DNA of 42,774 nucleotides from VGJW01 sp035286125 (GTDB lineage: Bacteria > Cyanobacteriota > Sericytochromatia > S15B-MN24 > VGJW01). How positions within the stretch are numbered: the first letter of the stretch is position 1; each line of letters begins with the position of its first letter. This document shows positions 1-7,469 of this stretch, in pieces. Where the stretch lies: positions 1 through 42,774 of the forward strand of contig JAYKIS010000055.1 in assembly GCA_035286125.1 (NCBI GenBank), in the 5' to 3' direction. A program made the position numbers and the translations under genes. A model generated the notes under the pieces. It saw only the letters and a program-made list of their open reading frames with translations. It made no database searches and was not told where the DNA came from.

Positions 1-745
1 CCCGCGCCCCGCGGTCGGCAGCATGCACGATGCCTGCCGAGACGCTGACAAAGGTCCCACCGCCCTCGCCGTCCAGCACCTTGACCGCCAGCAGCGTGAC
101 GCCGGGGGCAACACCCACCACGCCGCCGTTGCCCAGGCCGGCCGCGACCGTACCGGCGCAATGGGTGCCGTGGCCGTCGTCGTCCGCAGGATCATCGTCC
201 TGATTGATGAAGTCCCGGCCGGCCTCGACACGGCCCGAAAAGTCGGGATGCGCGGCGTCGATGCCCGTGTCGATGACGGCAACCTTGACCGCCCGATCAC
301 CGGGTGTCGTGGCCCAGACACGCCTCGCTCCGATGGCCTCCATGCCCCACAGCTGAGGCAACAGGTCGTCGGCCGCCAGCAGGGAAGGCCCACGGAACGC
401 CAGTTCGCGGGCAGCCCGGACGGGACCATCGGGCTCGACCCACCGCACGCCCGGCAGGCTCGCGAGGCGACGGGGAAGATCGGGCGCGTCACCCTGCATC
501 ACCAGGACGCCGAGGGCAGGAATCCGGTCGACGACCACGGCACCGACGGCGTCGAGGGCAGCCCGCGACAGGCCGGCAGACGTGGTGGCCACGATCCAGC
601 GCGGAGCGGTGGCCCGGGTCGCTGCGGCGGTCCCCGCAGTGGCCCGTGGCGCCTGCAACGGCTGGCCGCCGCAGGCGGCGAGTGTCAGCAGGGCGGGCAG
701 CAGGAGGGACGGACGAGGACGAAAGGGTCTGAAGGAAAGTCGCAC
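1..745 (-). CDS. Subtilisin-like (S8) serine peptidase, lipoprotein, C-terminus beyond left edge
   Basis: Secreted serine protease of the subtilase family, probably tethered to a membrane by lipid. Reading from a GTG at 745 gives an Arg-rich N-terminus, a hydrophobic stretch and a lipobox ending L-A-A-C with the lipid-accepting Cys at residue 25. A pro-region-like segment of about 100 residues follows. Next comes the LWGMEAIGA lead-in typical of mature subtilases, the catalytic Asp159 in the DTGID motif and the catalytic His192 in GHGTHCAGT. The catalytic Ser would lie past the window edge, so completeness cannot be judged. The GTG start is chosen because it gives a complete signal peptide; a GGGG run lies just upstream. 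An ATG at 753 is out of frame. It follows the two small genes at 955 and 1245 on the same strand after a gap of about 210 bases. It looks like ordinary chromosome flanking the island. The family call is firm; its substrate is unknown. Confidence 0.9.
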   Translation of the reverse strand, partial: MRLSFRPFRPRPSLLLPALLTLAACGGQPLQAPRATAGTAAATRATAPRWIVATTSAGLSRAALDAVGAVVVDRIPALGVLVMQGDAPDLPRRLASLPGVRWVEPDGPVRAARELAFRGPSLLAADDLLPQLWGMEAIGARRVWATTPGDRAVKVAVIDTGIDAAHPDFSGRVEAGRDFINQDDDPADDDGHGTHCAGTVAAGLGNGGVVGVAPGVTLLAVKVLDGEGGGTFVSVSAGIVHAADRGAR

Positions 746-954
746 GACCCCATGTTAAAGAATGATTACGGAAGGTGCAAAGAGGGTTCGCAGAGGATCC
801 CAGCCCACACTCAAAAATCAGTGTGGCCGCACCTCAAAGAGGCAAACCGCCGGATGATGCTGCGTCTACCTCTATTCATCCTGCACGGTTGGCGGTTCCC
901 TCGGACAACCCCGCTGTGCCAGTCGAGGCCACAGACGAGCGCCCCTCGCACCCG

Positions 955-1242
955 CTACTGCTCTGCCTGCGCCTGCTTGACCCTCGCGACGAGATCGGCG
1001 AGCGACGCGGGTGCCACGGGCGCATGCCGGAAATCCGGGTTGTCACCCTTCAAGGCGGCGACGGCTGCCTCGAGCGCCCGGGGCGAATCCGCCCACAGAC
1101 TGAGCCACAGCAAGGTCTGCCCATCCTCAAGGGGAGCCGTTCCGATGAGGATATTGGGAAACTGCTCACGCAGCGCCTGCCGCGTGGCGTCGAGTTCAGC
1201 CGAAGGGATCGCGAACTCGAGGACCTGTTCCGTGGCGGCCAC
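955..1242 (-). CDS. Small uncharacterised protein (95 aa), coupled to glycine-zipper gene
   Basis: I do not recognise this protein. From a GTG at 1242 it is 95 residues, acidic and mixed alpha/beta in appearance, with no signal peptide or membrane segment. It carries the segments VLEFAIPSAEL and LLWLSLWADS and an Ala-rich C-terminal helix. The GTG is chosen because it lies 2 bases after the TGA of the upstream glycine-zipper gene, implying translational coupling. The same frame stays open further upstream to 1353, but that part would be read inside the other gene. Third positions are strongly GC, as in the neighbours. It probably shares a transcript with 1245-1649 and possibly with the peptidase. 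The function is unknown. Confidence 0.65.
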   Translation of the reverse strand: MAATEQVLEFAIPSAELDATRQALREQFPNILIGTAPLEDGQTLLWLSLWADSPRALEAAVAALKGDNPDFRHAPVAPASLADLVARVKQAQAEQ

Positions 1243-1244
1243 GG

Positions 1245-1649
1245 TCAGGGCTTGACCGGTGGAGGCGGAGGGCCTTGCAGTTGCTGGTCCAGCGGCGCAG
1301 GAAGGTTGTCGAAGGCAATGCCGCGACGCGAGGCCGCCTGCATGGACCGCCACTGCTCGGCACTGACGTAGACGGTTCTGGGCTCGCCGAGCATGTCGAG
1401 AATTCTGAGCGGCCGGTTCTGCAGCTTTTGCGGATCGGCCGAAGTCATGCCTGAAGCGACACCGGCCATCGCACCCAGGATGGCACCGCCCACGACACCC
1501 ACGCCCGTACCCAGCCCCGGAACGACCGAACCGCCGATGCCACCGGCCACGGCTCCGGCTGCCGCACCCGCCGTGCTGCGGTTCAGCACGCGCCCGATCA
1601 TGCCCCGCTCGACATCAAGTGGACGGGATGAACCCCGGATCATGGACAT
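1245..1649 (-). CDS. Glycine-zipper domain protein (134 aa)
   Basis: Uncharacterised protein whose central third (about residues 25-70) is a run of Gly/Ala-spaced hydrophobic residues (GAVAGGIGG, GVGVVGGAILGAMAG). That pattern is the glycine zipper known from small envelope-associated proteins that pack membrane helices. The C-terminal half is soluble-looking (PLRILDMLGEPRTVYVS) and ends in a proline run. The ATG at 1649 is preferred because a GGGAAGG Shine-Dalgarno-like stretch lies about 11 bases upstream. The frame is open to 1868, but that part is compositionally noise. No obvious cleavable signal peptide precedes the zipper, so its location is uncertain. The stop is followed after 2 bases by the start of the next gene. 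Confidence 0.7.
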   Translation of the reverse strand: MSMIRGSSRPLDVERGMIGRVLNRSTAGAAAGAVAGGIGGSVVPGLGTGVGVVGGAILGAMAGVASGMTSADPQKLQNRPLRILDMLGEPRTVYVSAEQWRSMQAASRRGIAFDNLPAPLDQQLQGPPPPPVKP

Positions 1650-2090
1650 GCTGGCAACCGCCTTCCCTTTCAAGAACACACCGTAGGATTCATGCCTCGA
1701 ACCGGGGGGCGGTGAAACATCGCGGGGCAGGGGCCTTGAAGTCGCCTCCTGCCGAGGGATATGAGGACCCGTGTCCAGAATCCGAGGGATCTGATGCCCT
1801 CTGCCAAGACAATCGGCCCATCGAACGGGAGCGGATGAGGATTCCATCCAGTTCTCCTCGCCCGGCAAACGCCAGTGCCGGCGGGCCGAAACCGGCGAGG
1901 CACATCGGCAAGGAAGCCTCTGACCGAACGGGTTGGCGGCCTTGACTCGAGGCCTCGCGTCCCTGTCTGGTATGGGGACAGAAAGCCGATACGGTCGACA
2001 TCACCTCCGCGCACGGGTTTCCATCTCCTTCACCGGTCAGCCCGACAGCAGGATTGACAAGACAACGAAAACATCAAATGATTATCAAGT
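1650..2090. other. Intergenic stretch with no supported gene (left border of the accessory block)
   Basis: About 440 bases in which several frames are open on both strands, as expected at high GC, but none has a convincing start, ribosome site or recognisable protein. I see no tRNA, integrase or obvious attachment-site repeat. A 10-base palindrome (CGAGGCCTCG, about 1944-1953) is the only regular element noticed and may be chance. The left boundary between ordinary chromosome and the accessory block probably lies here or just downstream. Confidence 0.4.
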
Positions 2091-2454
2091 GATCGACCCT
2101 GAAGTACGCGCCGAAGGCCTGAACGCGAGGTCGGCCGAGCGCATCTTCCTCGCCAAGTACAGCGTATTTCCGACGCATCCCCTCCACGCTGCGAGAGAAG
2201 AGCTCTGGCGCTCGCTGGCTGCGATCGCGGCAGAACAGGAACCTCTCGGTTGGCCAGCCATGCCGGAACGTCACCGCAAGTCTGCATCCAGCCAAACGCT
2301 CCATCGGATCCCCGACCTCCCCCCGGAGTTCAGGGCCAGCGGCATCTACCACGCCTACTACTTCAGCCTGGTTCCCGCCGAACGCAAACGCGCACGCAGG
2401 CATGGAGGCGGCATCTTTCTCCGATGGTCCCCGCACACCACTGTCTTCTGCTGA
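2091..2454 (+). CDS. Possible small protein of unknown function, start uncertain
   Basis: I do not recognise this product. From a GTG at 2091 it would be 120 residues with strongly GC-rich third positions, which is why I favour it over the overlapping minus-strand frame. It contains the segment SAERIFLAKYSVFPTHPLH, an Ala/Glu-rich helix, and AYYFSLVPAERKRAR followed by a Cys at the very end. No ribosome binding site is visible before the GTG, and the frame is open upstream to 1933. It could therefore be the tail of a decayed gene rather than an intact one. It stands alone at the left end of the accessory block and faces the minus-strand cassette that ends at 2593. Confidence 0.35.
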
Positions 2455-2592
2455 CCATCGGCACGTTCCCGGCCCTCGGTTTACCCGGACCGAGCCGATA
2501 GCCTCCCGGGATTTGGCGATCTGCCGGGCAATGCACCCCACCGATGCCCCGGCAAGGGCTCCGCGTGGATGCAGAATCGCACCCCGACTTGC

Positions 2593-3510
2593 TCAGAATG
2601 TGCCAGGACTGGCCTTGTAGCGACGTCCCGTGACCACCCCATGGGGCCAGAGCTGCCACGTTCCCTGCCAATCCCGAGCAATCTCGACACGGTCGACCAG
2701 CACGTCGATGACGTCCCGTTGAGGCAGGCGCCGTGAGGCTGGCCGATTGTCCTCCGGGTCTTCCGGCGGCCTCGCTTGCCAGGTTTCGACCGGGGCCACG
2801 ATGCGCCTGTGCAGAGGGTGGTACCTGAGGCGCCGGGACATGTCCCGGGCAAGATCAAGCAACAGGGCTTCAGGCAGTGAGGTGAAGACCTCGGGTATCG
2901 CCAGTCTCGAGACCGATACGTGCTCCATCCAGGCCTCGTGCTCGTCGAGTGCCATGAGACGAAGTTCGATCCCCAGCCCGGCTTCGAGGGCGCGTACCAG
3001 ACCGTCGACGACGGCTTCCTCGAAGGGGCGGCCGACTTCCCGGCTCAGGGCACCATCGTTCACCCGCTCCGTTCCGACAGGAGAGCACCTGATGGTCTCT
3101 CCATCATCCTCGAACTCGATCAGGCCTTCGAGGTCCACACGCCAGCGCCCCATCGCCATCCTGCGAAATCGTGCACCCGTGATGCGAATCAGCGCAACCC
3201 GCGCGAAACGCGTCATCTCGAGGTCGCGCACGAGGATCCAGGAAACGACACGGCTCAGAAGCATCGGACGCGAAGAGAATTCGTTCCGGCACCAACGAGC
3301 AAGGGTGTCCATGAACTCCGGCCCGATGCCAGACAATCCCTGATCCAGCAGTTTTGCAAGGCGCACCCCGGCCCTGAGGGACAGGTGGGGATGAAGCTCG
3401 CGGAGCTCTCGCCCGCCCACCAGCCTCACCACGCTCGGGGACCAGTCGGTCAGACACAATCTGCCTGCCAGATGGACGCATTGAAGCAGCAATTCGGTCT
3501 CGCGACTCAC
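2593..3510 (-). CDS. Large repeat-module protein, copy 1 (305 aa), unknown function
   Basis: I do not recognise this as a named family, but it has relatives elsewhere in this window (6516, 28515, 39136, probably 7470). A short strand-rich module occurs twice. The first copy, about residues 104-135, has I-T-G-A-R followed by MGRWRVDLEG. The second, about 266-305, has DVLVDRVEI then GTWQLWPHG and ends R-R-Y-K ... G-T-F. Helical segments separate the modules. There is no signal peptide, membrane segment or nuclease motif. It starts at a GTG whose last two bases are the first two of the upstream gene's TGA (GTGA overlap), so it is translationally coupled to 3507-3734. It is the last gene of a three-gene minus-strand cassette. 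What it does is unknown; its placement suggests part of a defence-related system. Confidence 0.75.
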   Translation of the reverse strand: MSRETELLLQCVHLAGRLCLTDWSPSVVRLVGGRELRELHPHLSLRAGVRLAKLLDQGLSGIGPEFMDTLARWCRNEFSSRPMLLSRVVSWILVRDLEMTRFARVALIRITGARFRRMAMGRWRVDLEGLIEFEDDGETIRCSPVGTERVNDGALSREVGRPFEEAVVDGLVRALEAGLGIELRLMALDEHEAWMEHVSVSRLAIPEVFTSLPEALLLDLARDMSRRLRYHPLHRRIVAPVETWQARPPEDPEDNRPASRRLPQRDVIDVLVDRVEIARDWQGTWQLWPHGVVTGRRYKASPGTF

Positions 3511-3734
3511 GGCCGCCGCCTTTCATCCTGGTCAGATCGTGACCAGCACCGCTCGAGGTGCCCCTGAAGCAATCGAGCCGTGCGCCCGGTCGAATGGCCT
3601 CCGGAAGGCAGGCCATCCCCCTCGAGCTGACGCGCCTCCAACATCAGGCTCACGACCCGCATGCCGAGGGCAGGCGAGGCACCCTGTGCCCGAAGCAAAC
3701 GCAACAAGGCCACCAACGCGCGCACTTCAGACAT
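3507..3734 (-). CDS. Small HLERC-motif protein, copy 1 (75 aa)
   Basis: Small Leu/Arg-rich, mostly helical protein ending in a motif shared with three other small proteins of this window: G-R-T-A-R-L-L-Q-G-H-L-E-R-C at about residues 50-63. The ATG at 3734 lies inside the last codons of the upstream gene (stop at 3727) and has a GAGGTGA ribosome site 5 bases before it. A GTG at 3743 would add three residues. Its own stop overlaps the GTG start of 2593-3510. It is therefore the middle gene of a tightly overlapping cassette. No catalytic motif is visible. The conserved Cys and His could bind metal or simply be structural; that is speculation. Confidence 0.65.
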   Translation of the reverse strand: MSEVRALVALLRLLRAQGASPALGMRVVSLMLEARQLEGDGLPSGGHSTGRTARLLQGHLERCWSRSDQDERRRP

Positions 3735-4014
3735 CGAGCTCACCTCGTCCGGTGGCCTCAGGAAGCGCCAGGCAAAGCTGGAGATGCTTGATCAGGTTGC
3801 GCTGCAGCGCACGATTGACCTTGAACGGAGTGTTGTCCTTGCGGCTCTCGAGTCCGAGGCCCCGAGTGGTCAGATGCAACAGCCCGAGGGTCGACCGCGC
3901 CGCCCTCGGAACTCTTTGCATTTGCAGAAGTTGGTCATAGGCCAAGTAAGACATGATCCTGCCATCCGACGGGGGCAGCGACCCGGGATCCGGCTTGCCG
4001 GCTGGACGCTTCAT
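3727..4014 (-). CDS. Small HLERC-like protein, copy 2 (95 aa), first gene of minus cassette
   Basis: First gene of the minus-strand cassette. The ATG at 4014 has a clear ribosome site (GAGGAGAGG, about 8 bases upstream), so the longer open frame to 4137 is not used. The N-terminus is Pro/Lys-rich (KRPAGKPDPGSLPPSDG), followed by a helical region and the C-terminal V-N-R-A-L-Q-R-N-L-I-K-H-L-Q-L-C-L-A-L-P, a variant of the HLERC motif of 3507, 5422 and 5880. It aligns by eye over most of its length with the product of 5880-6266, for which an internal Met at 6012 corresponds to this start. Transcription probably begins in the AT-rich divergent region 4015-4379. The function is unknown. Confidence 0.65.
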   Translation of the reverse strand: MKRPAGKPDPGSLPPSDGRIMSYLAYDQLLQMQRVPRAARSTLGLLHLTTRGLGLESRKDNTPFKVNRALQRNLIKHLQLCLALPEATGRGELDV

Positions 4015-4080
4015 GGGAACCCTCTCCTCTCGAAACACTCGTGAGCGCGTACCTCCCCAACGTGCCACGCCTGCACCGGA

Positions 4081-4095
4081 ATCCTGAGTCAGGAT
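4081..4095. promoter_or_regulatory. Perfect 15-base inverted repeat, candidate operator
   Basis: Arms ATCCTGA and TCAGGAT around a single central G. It lies 66 bases upstream of the start of 3727-4014 (minus strand), a position suitable for a repressor or activator site. Seen directly; the operator role is inferred. Confidence 0.45.
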
Positions 4096-4273
4096 CTGAC
4101 AACATGGAGCCCAGGAAATGTGCATCAAGGCCAGCAAATCAATATATACTGAAACTAAACCGACAAATAGATAATCTTCTTATTTCAAAAAACAGCATAA
4201 ACCGATTAAAAATCATCCGAATTCAAAATTCAAATCAGATCAATTTTGCTTGTTTTCTATTTTATAGAATAAC

Positions 4274-4290
4274 TCGATAATTATTATCGA
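4274..4290. promoter_or_regulatory. Perfect 17-base inverted repeat, candidate operator of the gene at 4380
   Basis: Arms TCGATAAT and ATTATCGA around one central T. It lies about 90 bases before the plus-strand gene at 4380, whose N-terminus looks like a winged helix. Self-regulation through this site is an inference. Confidence 0.45.
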
Positions 4291-4379
4291 CAAAAATCCC
4301 ACATTTGACGGAGCGGCCATCCACGTGCAACGATTAAGGCCAAGAGCCACACATACTGCATTGGCAGGTACCTCAAGCC

Positions 4380-5399
4380 ATGTTGCAGCGCATCTGGGAC
4401 AGCATCTGGAACAATCCGAGACCCGTGTCACGAGAGGAGCTGCTGCAGAGAACTCCGGCTTCCCCCAGTACCGTCGATCGTGCCCTCCGCCAAGGCGAGC
4501 GCGAAGGCATCATCCGACAGACATCGGAAAGCGCCGCACGCAGCGAAACAGCGGGCATCAGAGCCATCCGGGGCGCCAGCCCCCGCCCGGGAGGCAGCCG
4601 CCCCCTGCAGACAGGCCGATGCTACATGCCGGATGAAACACGGACGCCGCTCAGGGTCTCGCACGCCAGTGCCACCGCGATCCGGGGCCTCGCGGCCTTG
4701 GGGAGCCGGATGGGCTTCATCAGTCGGGACACGGAAGCAGGCCTGGTCGGTCGGCTGTGGGCTACAGATGTTGACGACACGCGAATCGCGCTGGGCGGAA
4801 CACCGCATTGGCTGACCTCGGCACGCCTCGACCTTCCTCGGATCCCCTTGGAGCAGCACGCTGACCTGCTCGACACCTACGGGAGTCTTGCTGCCACGGG
4901 TCGGCGCATGCAGATCCGCCTGAAAGAAGGGCAGCGAATCGAGTCGGAACCCACGGCGGACATCTGGTTGCTCGACCGCAGTCAGGTGCACTGCCTGCTC
5001 GACGAGATTGTCCTCTTCGGCTGGGGGCAGCCGCTGGCCGTCCCCGGCGATCCTGAACTCAGGTCCGTGACCATACCGCTTGACAGCATCGCGGACCTGA
5101 CGCAGTCCGAACTGAAAACAGCCTGGATTACCCCCGAGCTGCCAGCCCTGATGGAAGTCGAGTACTTCATCTGCAACGAGAGGCTGACGACTCTCTGTGC
5201 GCGCTGGCCCGGCGTCCGATGCATCGGCCCGGATGGCGGGGACGGCTGGATTCGGGTTCGCGAGCTCTTCCGCGATGAAGCCCACGCTGTGGCAAGAATC
5301 CTTCAGCTGGGTACGGAGGCGAGGCTTCCGGGGGATTCAGCTCTGCTGCCCATTGTCCGGCAAGCCCTCGAGGATCTGGTCCGGCATCACGCGTTCTGA
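4380..5399 (+). CDS. Winged-helix-like protein of unknown function (339 aa)
   Basis: The first 50 residues read as a helix-turn-helix of the winged type (IWDSIWNNPRPVSREELLQR, then S-P-S-T-V-D-R-A-L-R and a basic wing ending GIIRQ), so the protein may bind DNA. A low-complexity linker at about 50-82 follows, then roughly 255 residues of mixed alpha/beta fold that I do not recognise. This part includes GLAALGSRMGF, the segment TADIWLLDRSQVHCLLDEI and a C-terminal helix ending RHHAF. There is no strong ribosome site before the ATG at 4380. An internal ATG at 4626 could be the real start, but that would lose the helix-turn-helix. It lies between the two cassettes of small and large unknown proteins and is a candidate regulator of them. 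It converges with 5422-5643. Confidence 0.65.
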   Translation: MLQRIWDSIWNNPRPVSREELLQRTPASPSTVDRALRQGEREGIIRQTSESAARSETAGIRAIRGASPRPGGSRPLQTGRCYMPDETRTPLRVSHASATAIRGLAALGSRMGFISRDTEAGLVGRLWATDVDDTRIALGGTPHWLTSARLDLPRIPLEQHADLLDTYGSLAATGRRMQIRLKEGQRIESEPTADIWLLDRSQVHCLLDEIVLFGWGQPLAVPGDPELRSVTIPLDSIADLTQSELKTAWITPELPALMEVEYFICNERLTTLCARWPGVRCIGPDGGDGWIRVRELFRDEAHAVARILQLGTEARLPGDSALLPIVRQALEDLVRHHAF

Positions 5400-5421
5400 A
5401 CCCGACTGGCCCGCGCCCGGC

Positions 5422-5643
5422 CTAGCCACGACTGGCAGGCAGGGCGTGACAGCGTTCCAGATGCTCGAAGACCGACCGGACAGCCAAGGTATCGCCCAGG
5501 GTCATCGTGCCCTCGCGGGCAGCAAGGTCCTCGACAAGGACCCGCATGTCATAAATGCGACGAATGTCCACTTCCAGGTATCCCTGACGACGATGCAGGC
5601 GCATGGCCTCGACCGGATTCATGGGCAGGTATCCATAACGCAT
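5422..5643 (-). CDS. Small HLERC-motif protein, copy 3 (73 aa)
   Basis: The ATG at 5643 is preceded by a textbook AGGAGG site 8 bases upstream, so the longer frame to 5712 is not the protein. It has an aromatic N-terminus (MRYGYLPMNPVEA), a basic central part and the C-terminal L-A-V-R-S-V-F-E-H-L-E-R-C-H-A-L-P. This ending closely matches 5880 (V-R-T-L-V-G-H-L-E-R-C-L-L-Q-P) and is related to 3507 and 3727. Unlike the other copies it stands alone, with no large partner behind it. It ends 22 bases from the converging gene at 4380-5399. The function is unknown; antitoxin-like or regulatory roles are possible but unsupported. Confidence 0.7.
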   Translation of the reverse strand: MRYGYLPMNPVEAMRLHRRQGYLEVDIRRIYDMRVLVEDLAAREGTMTLGDTLAVRSVFEHLERCHALPASRG

Positions 5644-5879
5644 GAAAAGACCTCCTAAGCAAATCCATAGCACACATTCAAGGCCAAAGTCAATATAAAC
5701 ACGATAGATCAACTTTACCTGCCTTTTTTTGAAAATAACGAAGTAATTTGTCCGAATACTCTCTAATTAAAATGCATAAAGATAACAATATATGAAATTT
5801 CAAGCCATAAAAATTTGACCTGAATACTTAAAAACCATCGCATCTGAGGTAATGTTTTTTGGGTTTCTAAAGAACCTTC
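5644..5879. promoter_or_regulatory. AT-rich divergent promoter region between small HLERC genes
   Basis: A 236-base region, strongly AT-rich, between the minus gene starting at 5643 and the plus gene at 5880. For the minus strand, a TTGACT box (5688-5693) and a weak TATGGA box (5664-5669) are 18 bases apart, about 20 bases before the start codon. For the plus strand, TTGACC at about 5814-5819 could be a -35 element, but no good -10 follows. Divergent control of copies 3 and 4 is inferred. Confidence 0.45.
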
Positions 5880-6266
5880 ATGACAAATCAGAAAAAATAT
5901 GAAAGTGAAGAAAATTTTCCAAATAACCCGAATTTCCCAGGTTCATCAGGCGACAGGGGGCCCGATGATGCATGTACCAACACCGCCCCAGCCAGCCCTG
6001 AGGATTCAGACATGCCCGCAAAGCCCCCAGACCCCGACGACGAACCGCTCGACGCGTCCGGGTACAGCACCATCCTTCGCAAGGCAGAGGTACCCTCGTC
6101 GATCTTCGACGAGCTCCAAGCCCTGCACATCCTCTCCCGGCGCCTCGACCTGAAACGTCAATCGACCGGATTCAAGACGCACGCGACCGCGGCCCCGAGT
6201 TCCTACCCGATGGTGCGAACCCTTGTCGGGCATCTCGAACGCTGCCTGCTGCAGCCATCCTTCTGA
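5880..6266 (+). CDS. Small HLERC-motif protein, copy 4 (up to 128 aa), start uncertain
   Basis: First gene of the plus-strand cassette. From 5880 the N-terminus is a polar, low-complexity tail (N, P, E and D rich). An internal ATG at 6012 has a better ribosome site (TGAGGA 7 bases upstream). It would give 84 residues starting MPAKPPDPDD, matching the start and length of copy 2 (3727-4014). I give the longer frame but consider 6012 equally likely. The shared part contains IFDELQALHILSRRLDL and ends P-M-V-R-T-L-V-G-H-L-E-R-C-L-L-Q-P. The first 60 bases after 5880 are still as AT-rich as the promoter region, which favours the later start. The function is unknown. Confidence 0.6.
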   Translation: MTNQKKYESEENFPNNPNFPGSSGDRGPDDACTNTAPASPEDSDMPAKPPDPDDEPLDASGYSTILRKAEVPSSIFDELQALHILSRRLDLKRQSTGFKTHATAAPSSYPMVRTLVGHLERCLLQPSF

Positions 6267-6288
6267 AAATCCCCACGGAGCCACACGC

Positions 6289-6519
6289 ATGAATGAATCC
6301 GGATCGCCCCGCCTTGCCGAAGGCGACGCGCACTCGATTGGTGAACCCGCCCGGATGAACATCGTCGACCCTGCCGGGTCGGCACCCGAAGCATCCGTTT
6401 CCCCGGACGGCTGCACCCCAATGCGCCAGCCCCTGCCCCGCGGCGTCAACGCCGAGAAAACCCGCCAAGCCTGCCGCAGGCGCGTGCAGCCGAGGCCGAG
6501 CAACCGGAGGCCCTCGTGA
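6289..6519 (+). CDS. Small hypothetical protein between HLERC and repeat-module genes (76 aa)
   Basis: Unrecognised polar protein, rich in Pro, Ala, Ser and Arg, with a basic C-terminus (ACRRRVQPRPSNRRPS). It has little sign of a fold, so it could be disordered. It starts 22 bases after copy 4 ends, and its TGA overlaps the GTG of the next gene (GTGA), which mirrors the arrangement of the middle gene in the minus cassette. It does not carry the HLERC motif, so any equivalence rests on position only. No strong ribosome site precedes the ATG. It may be a real coupled gene or a translated spacer. Confidence 0.45.
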   Translation: MNESGSPRLAEGDAHSIGEPARMNIVDPAGSAPEASVSPDGCTPMRQPLPRGVNAEKTRQACRRRVQPRPSNRRPS

Positions 6520-7448
6520 AAGGAGTGTCGAATGGTCCGTCCGGACTCCTGAAGGATGTGCACGACGTGGTCAGGGCCGTTCAGGATCGGGTGTCTCTCG
6601 TGAGCATGCCCGGTCCGTCACCTGACCAGCCCCTCGTGCGTGCCGTGCCGCAGGAAGTCCGACTGCCTCCGGGTCTGATTGGTCACGACAGCGTCCATCA
6701 TGATGGCGATATTGCCCGAGTGCTGGATGCAGGCTTCAAGAGCCTGAGCAGGATCTGCCCTGCAACCCTGTCGATTCCGTCGCTCGAGCGTGGCGGCAAG
6801 GCACGACGCAGGCGGGTTCCCAGTCGAATCCTCGGCGTCGAGCTACTGGGCCTCGAGGGTACCCATGCCTTCTTGGGCGTGATGGGACATGTCCGCCTGC
6901 CTGATCGAGGCAGGGAGGTCCTGCGGTTCAGCCCCCATGGCTCCAGCCTGATGGAAGGCCTGCAATGGCCCGAACAGAAGAAGAGCAAATCCGAAGGGGA
7001 GAGAACGTCCGCCGTCAGGAAGGCACCCGGCCGACTGCCCGAGCAGCTCATCAAGGTGACGGAAGCCATCACCTCCGGCTTCGGCATCCGGTTCGAAGCG
7101 GATGTCGTCGGGCACGACGAGGCACACGTACGGACCGTCGATGTTCGGCCCATCCCGCTGCCTGAGGAGCTGCAGGAGTGGAGCATGGCGGAACTGACCG
7201 CAGTCATCAGGATGGCCAACCTGCTGCTTGCCCTCGATCCTCTCGAGAGCGAACTGGACCTCCGCTTGAACCTGCACGGTCGCCTCGAACTGCGCGACGG
7301 TGGCGCGGGCGGTCCCGAGTCGAGTCGCGACAAGCTGAGGATCAGGGTCCTCGGGTGCAGGCTGATGCCCATGGGACGCGCTCTGGTGCTCACCCCTGCG
7401 GGAGACGTGGCAACCCGACGCTACCGGCTTGGTCGCGTGACCTTCTGA
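6516..7448 (+). CDS. Large repeat-module protein, copy 2 (310 aa), unknown function
   Basis: Member of the unnamed large family of this window. The C-terminal module (about 272-310) reads L-R-I-R-V-L-G-C-R-L then a GRALVLTPAGD segment and ends R-R-Y-R-L-G-R-V-T-F, parallel to the ends of 2593, 28515 and 39136. A weaker upstream copy lies at about 103-138 (SRILGVELLGLEG). A helical stretch at about 190-235 (EEL-x-EWSMAELTAVIRMANLLL) separates them. The GTG at 6516 has GGAGG 5 bases upstream and overlaps the stop of the previous gene. The next gene follows after 21 bases with its own AAGGAG. There are no enzyme motifs, signal peptide or membrane segments. Confidence 0.7.
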   Translation: MKGVSNGPSGLLKDVHDVVRAVQDRVSLVSMPGPSPDQPLVRAVPQEVRLPPGLIGHDSVHHDGDIARVLDAGFKSLSRICPATLSIPSLERGGKARRRRVPSRILGVELLGLEGTHAFLGVMGHVRLPDRGREVLRFSPHGSSLMEGLQWPEQKKSKSEGERTSAVRKAPGRLPEQLIKVTEAITSGFGIRFEADVVGHDEAHVRTVDVRPIPLPEELQEWSMAELTAVIRMANLLLALDPLESELDLRLNLHGRLELRDGGAGGPESSRDKLRIRVLGCRLMPMGRALVLTPAGDVATRRYRLGRVTF

Positions 7449-7469
7449 CCCACAAGGAGCTCCCGTCTC

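Larger units (their letters stand above)
4015..4379. promoter_or_regulatory. AT-rich divergent promoter region with two palindromes
   Basis: A 365-base gap between the minus cassette (start 4014) and the plus gene at 4380. From about 4138 to 4310 it is far richer in A and T than the surrounding genes, as expected for promoter DNA in a GC-rich genome. It contains two perfect inverted repeats, listed separately at 4081-4095 and 4274-4290. A short open frame at 4041-4280 has no ribosome site and an implausible composition and is not called. I could not assign -35/-10 boxes with confidence. Confidence 0.5.

Noticed and set aside
23..1255. 410-codon open frame on the plus strand over the left edge
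   Set aside because: It is antisense to the subtilisin-like gene, whose motifs (lipobox, DTGID, HGTH) are unmistakable on the minus strand; the plus-strand protein is low-complexity noise.
2074..2541. Minus-strand frame opposite the possible gene at 2091
   Set aside because: Its third codon positions are less GC-biased than those of the plus frame and it has no ribosome site; neither is certain.
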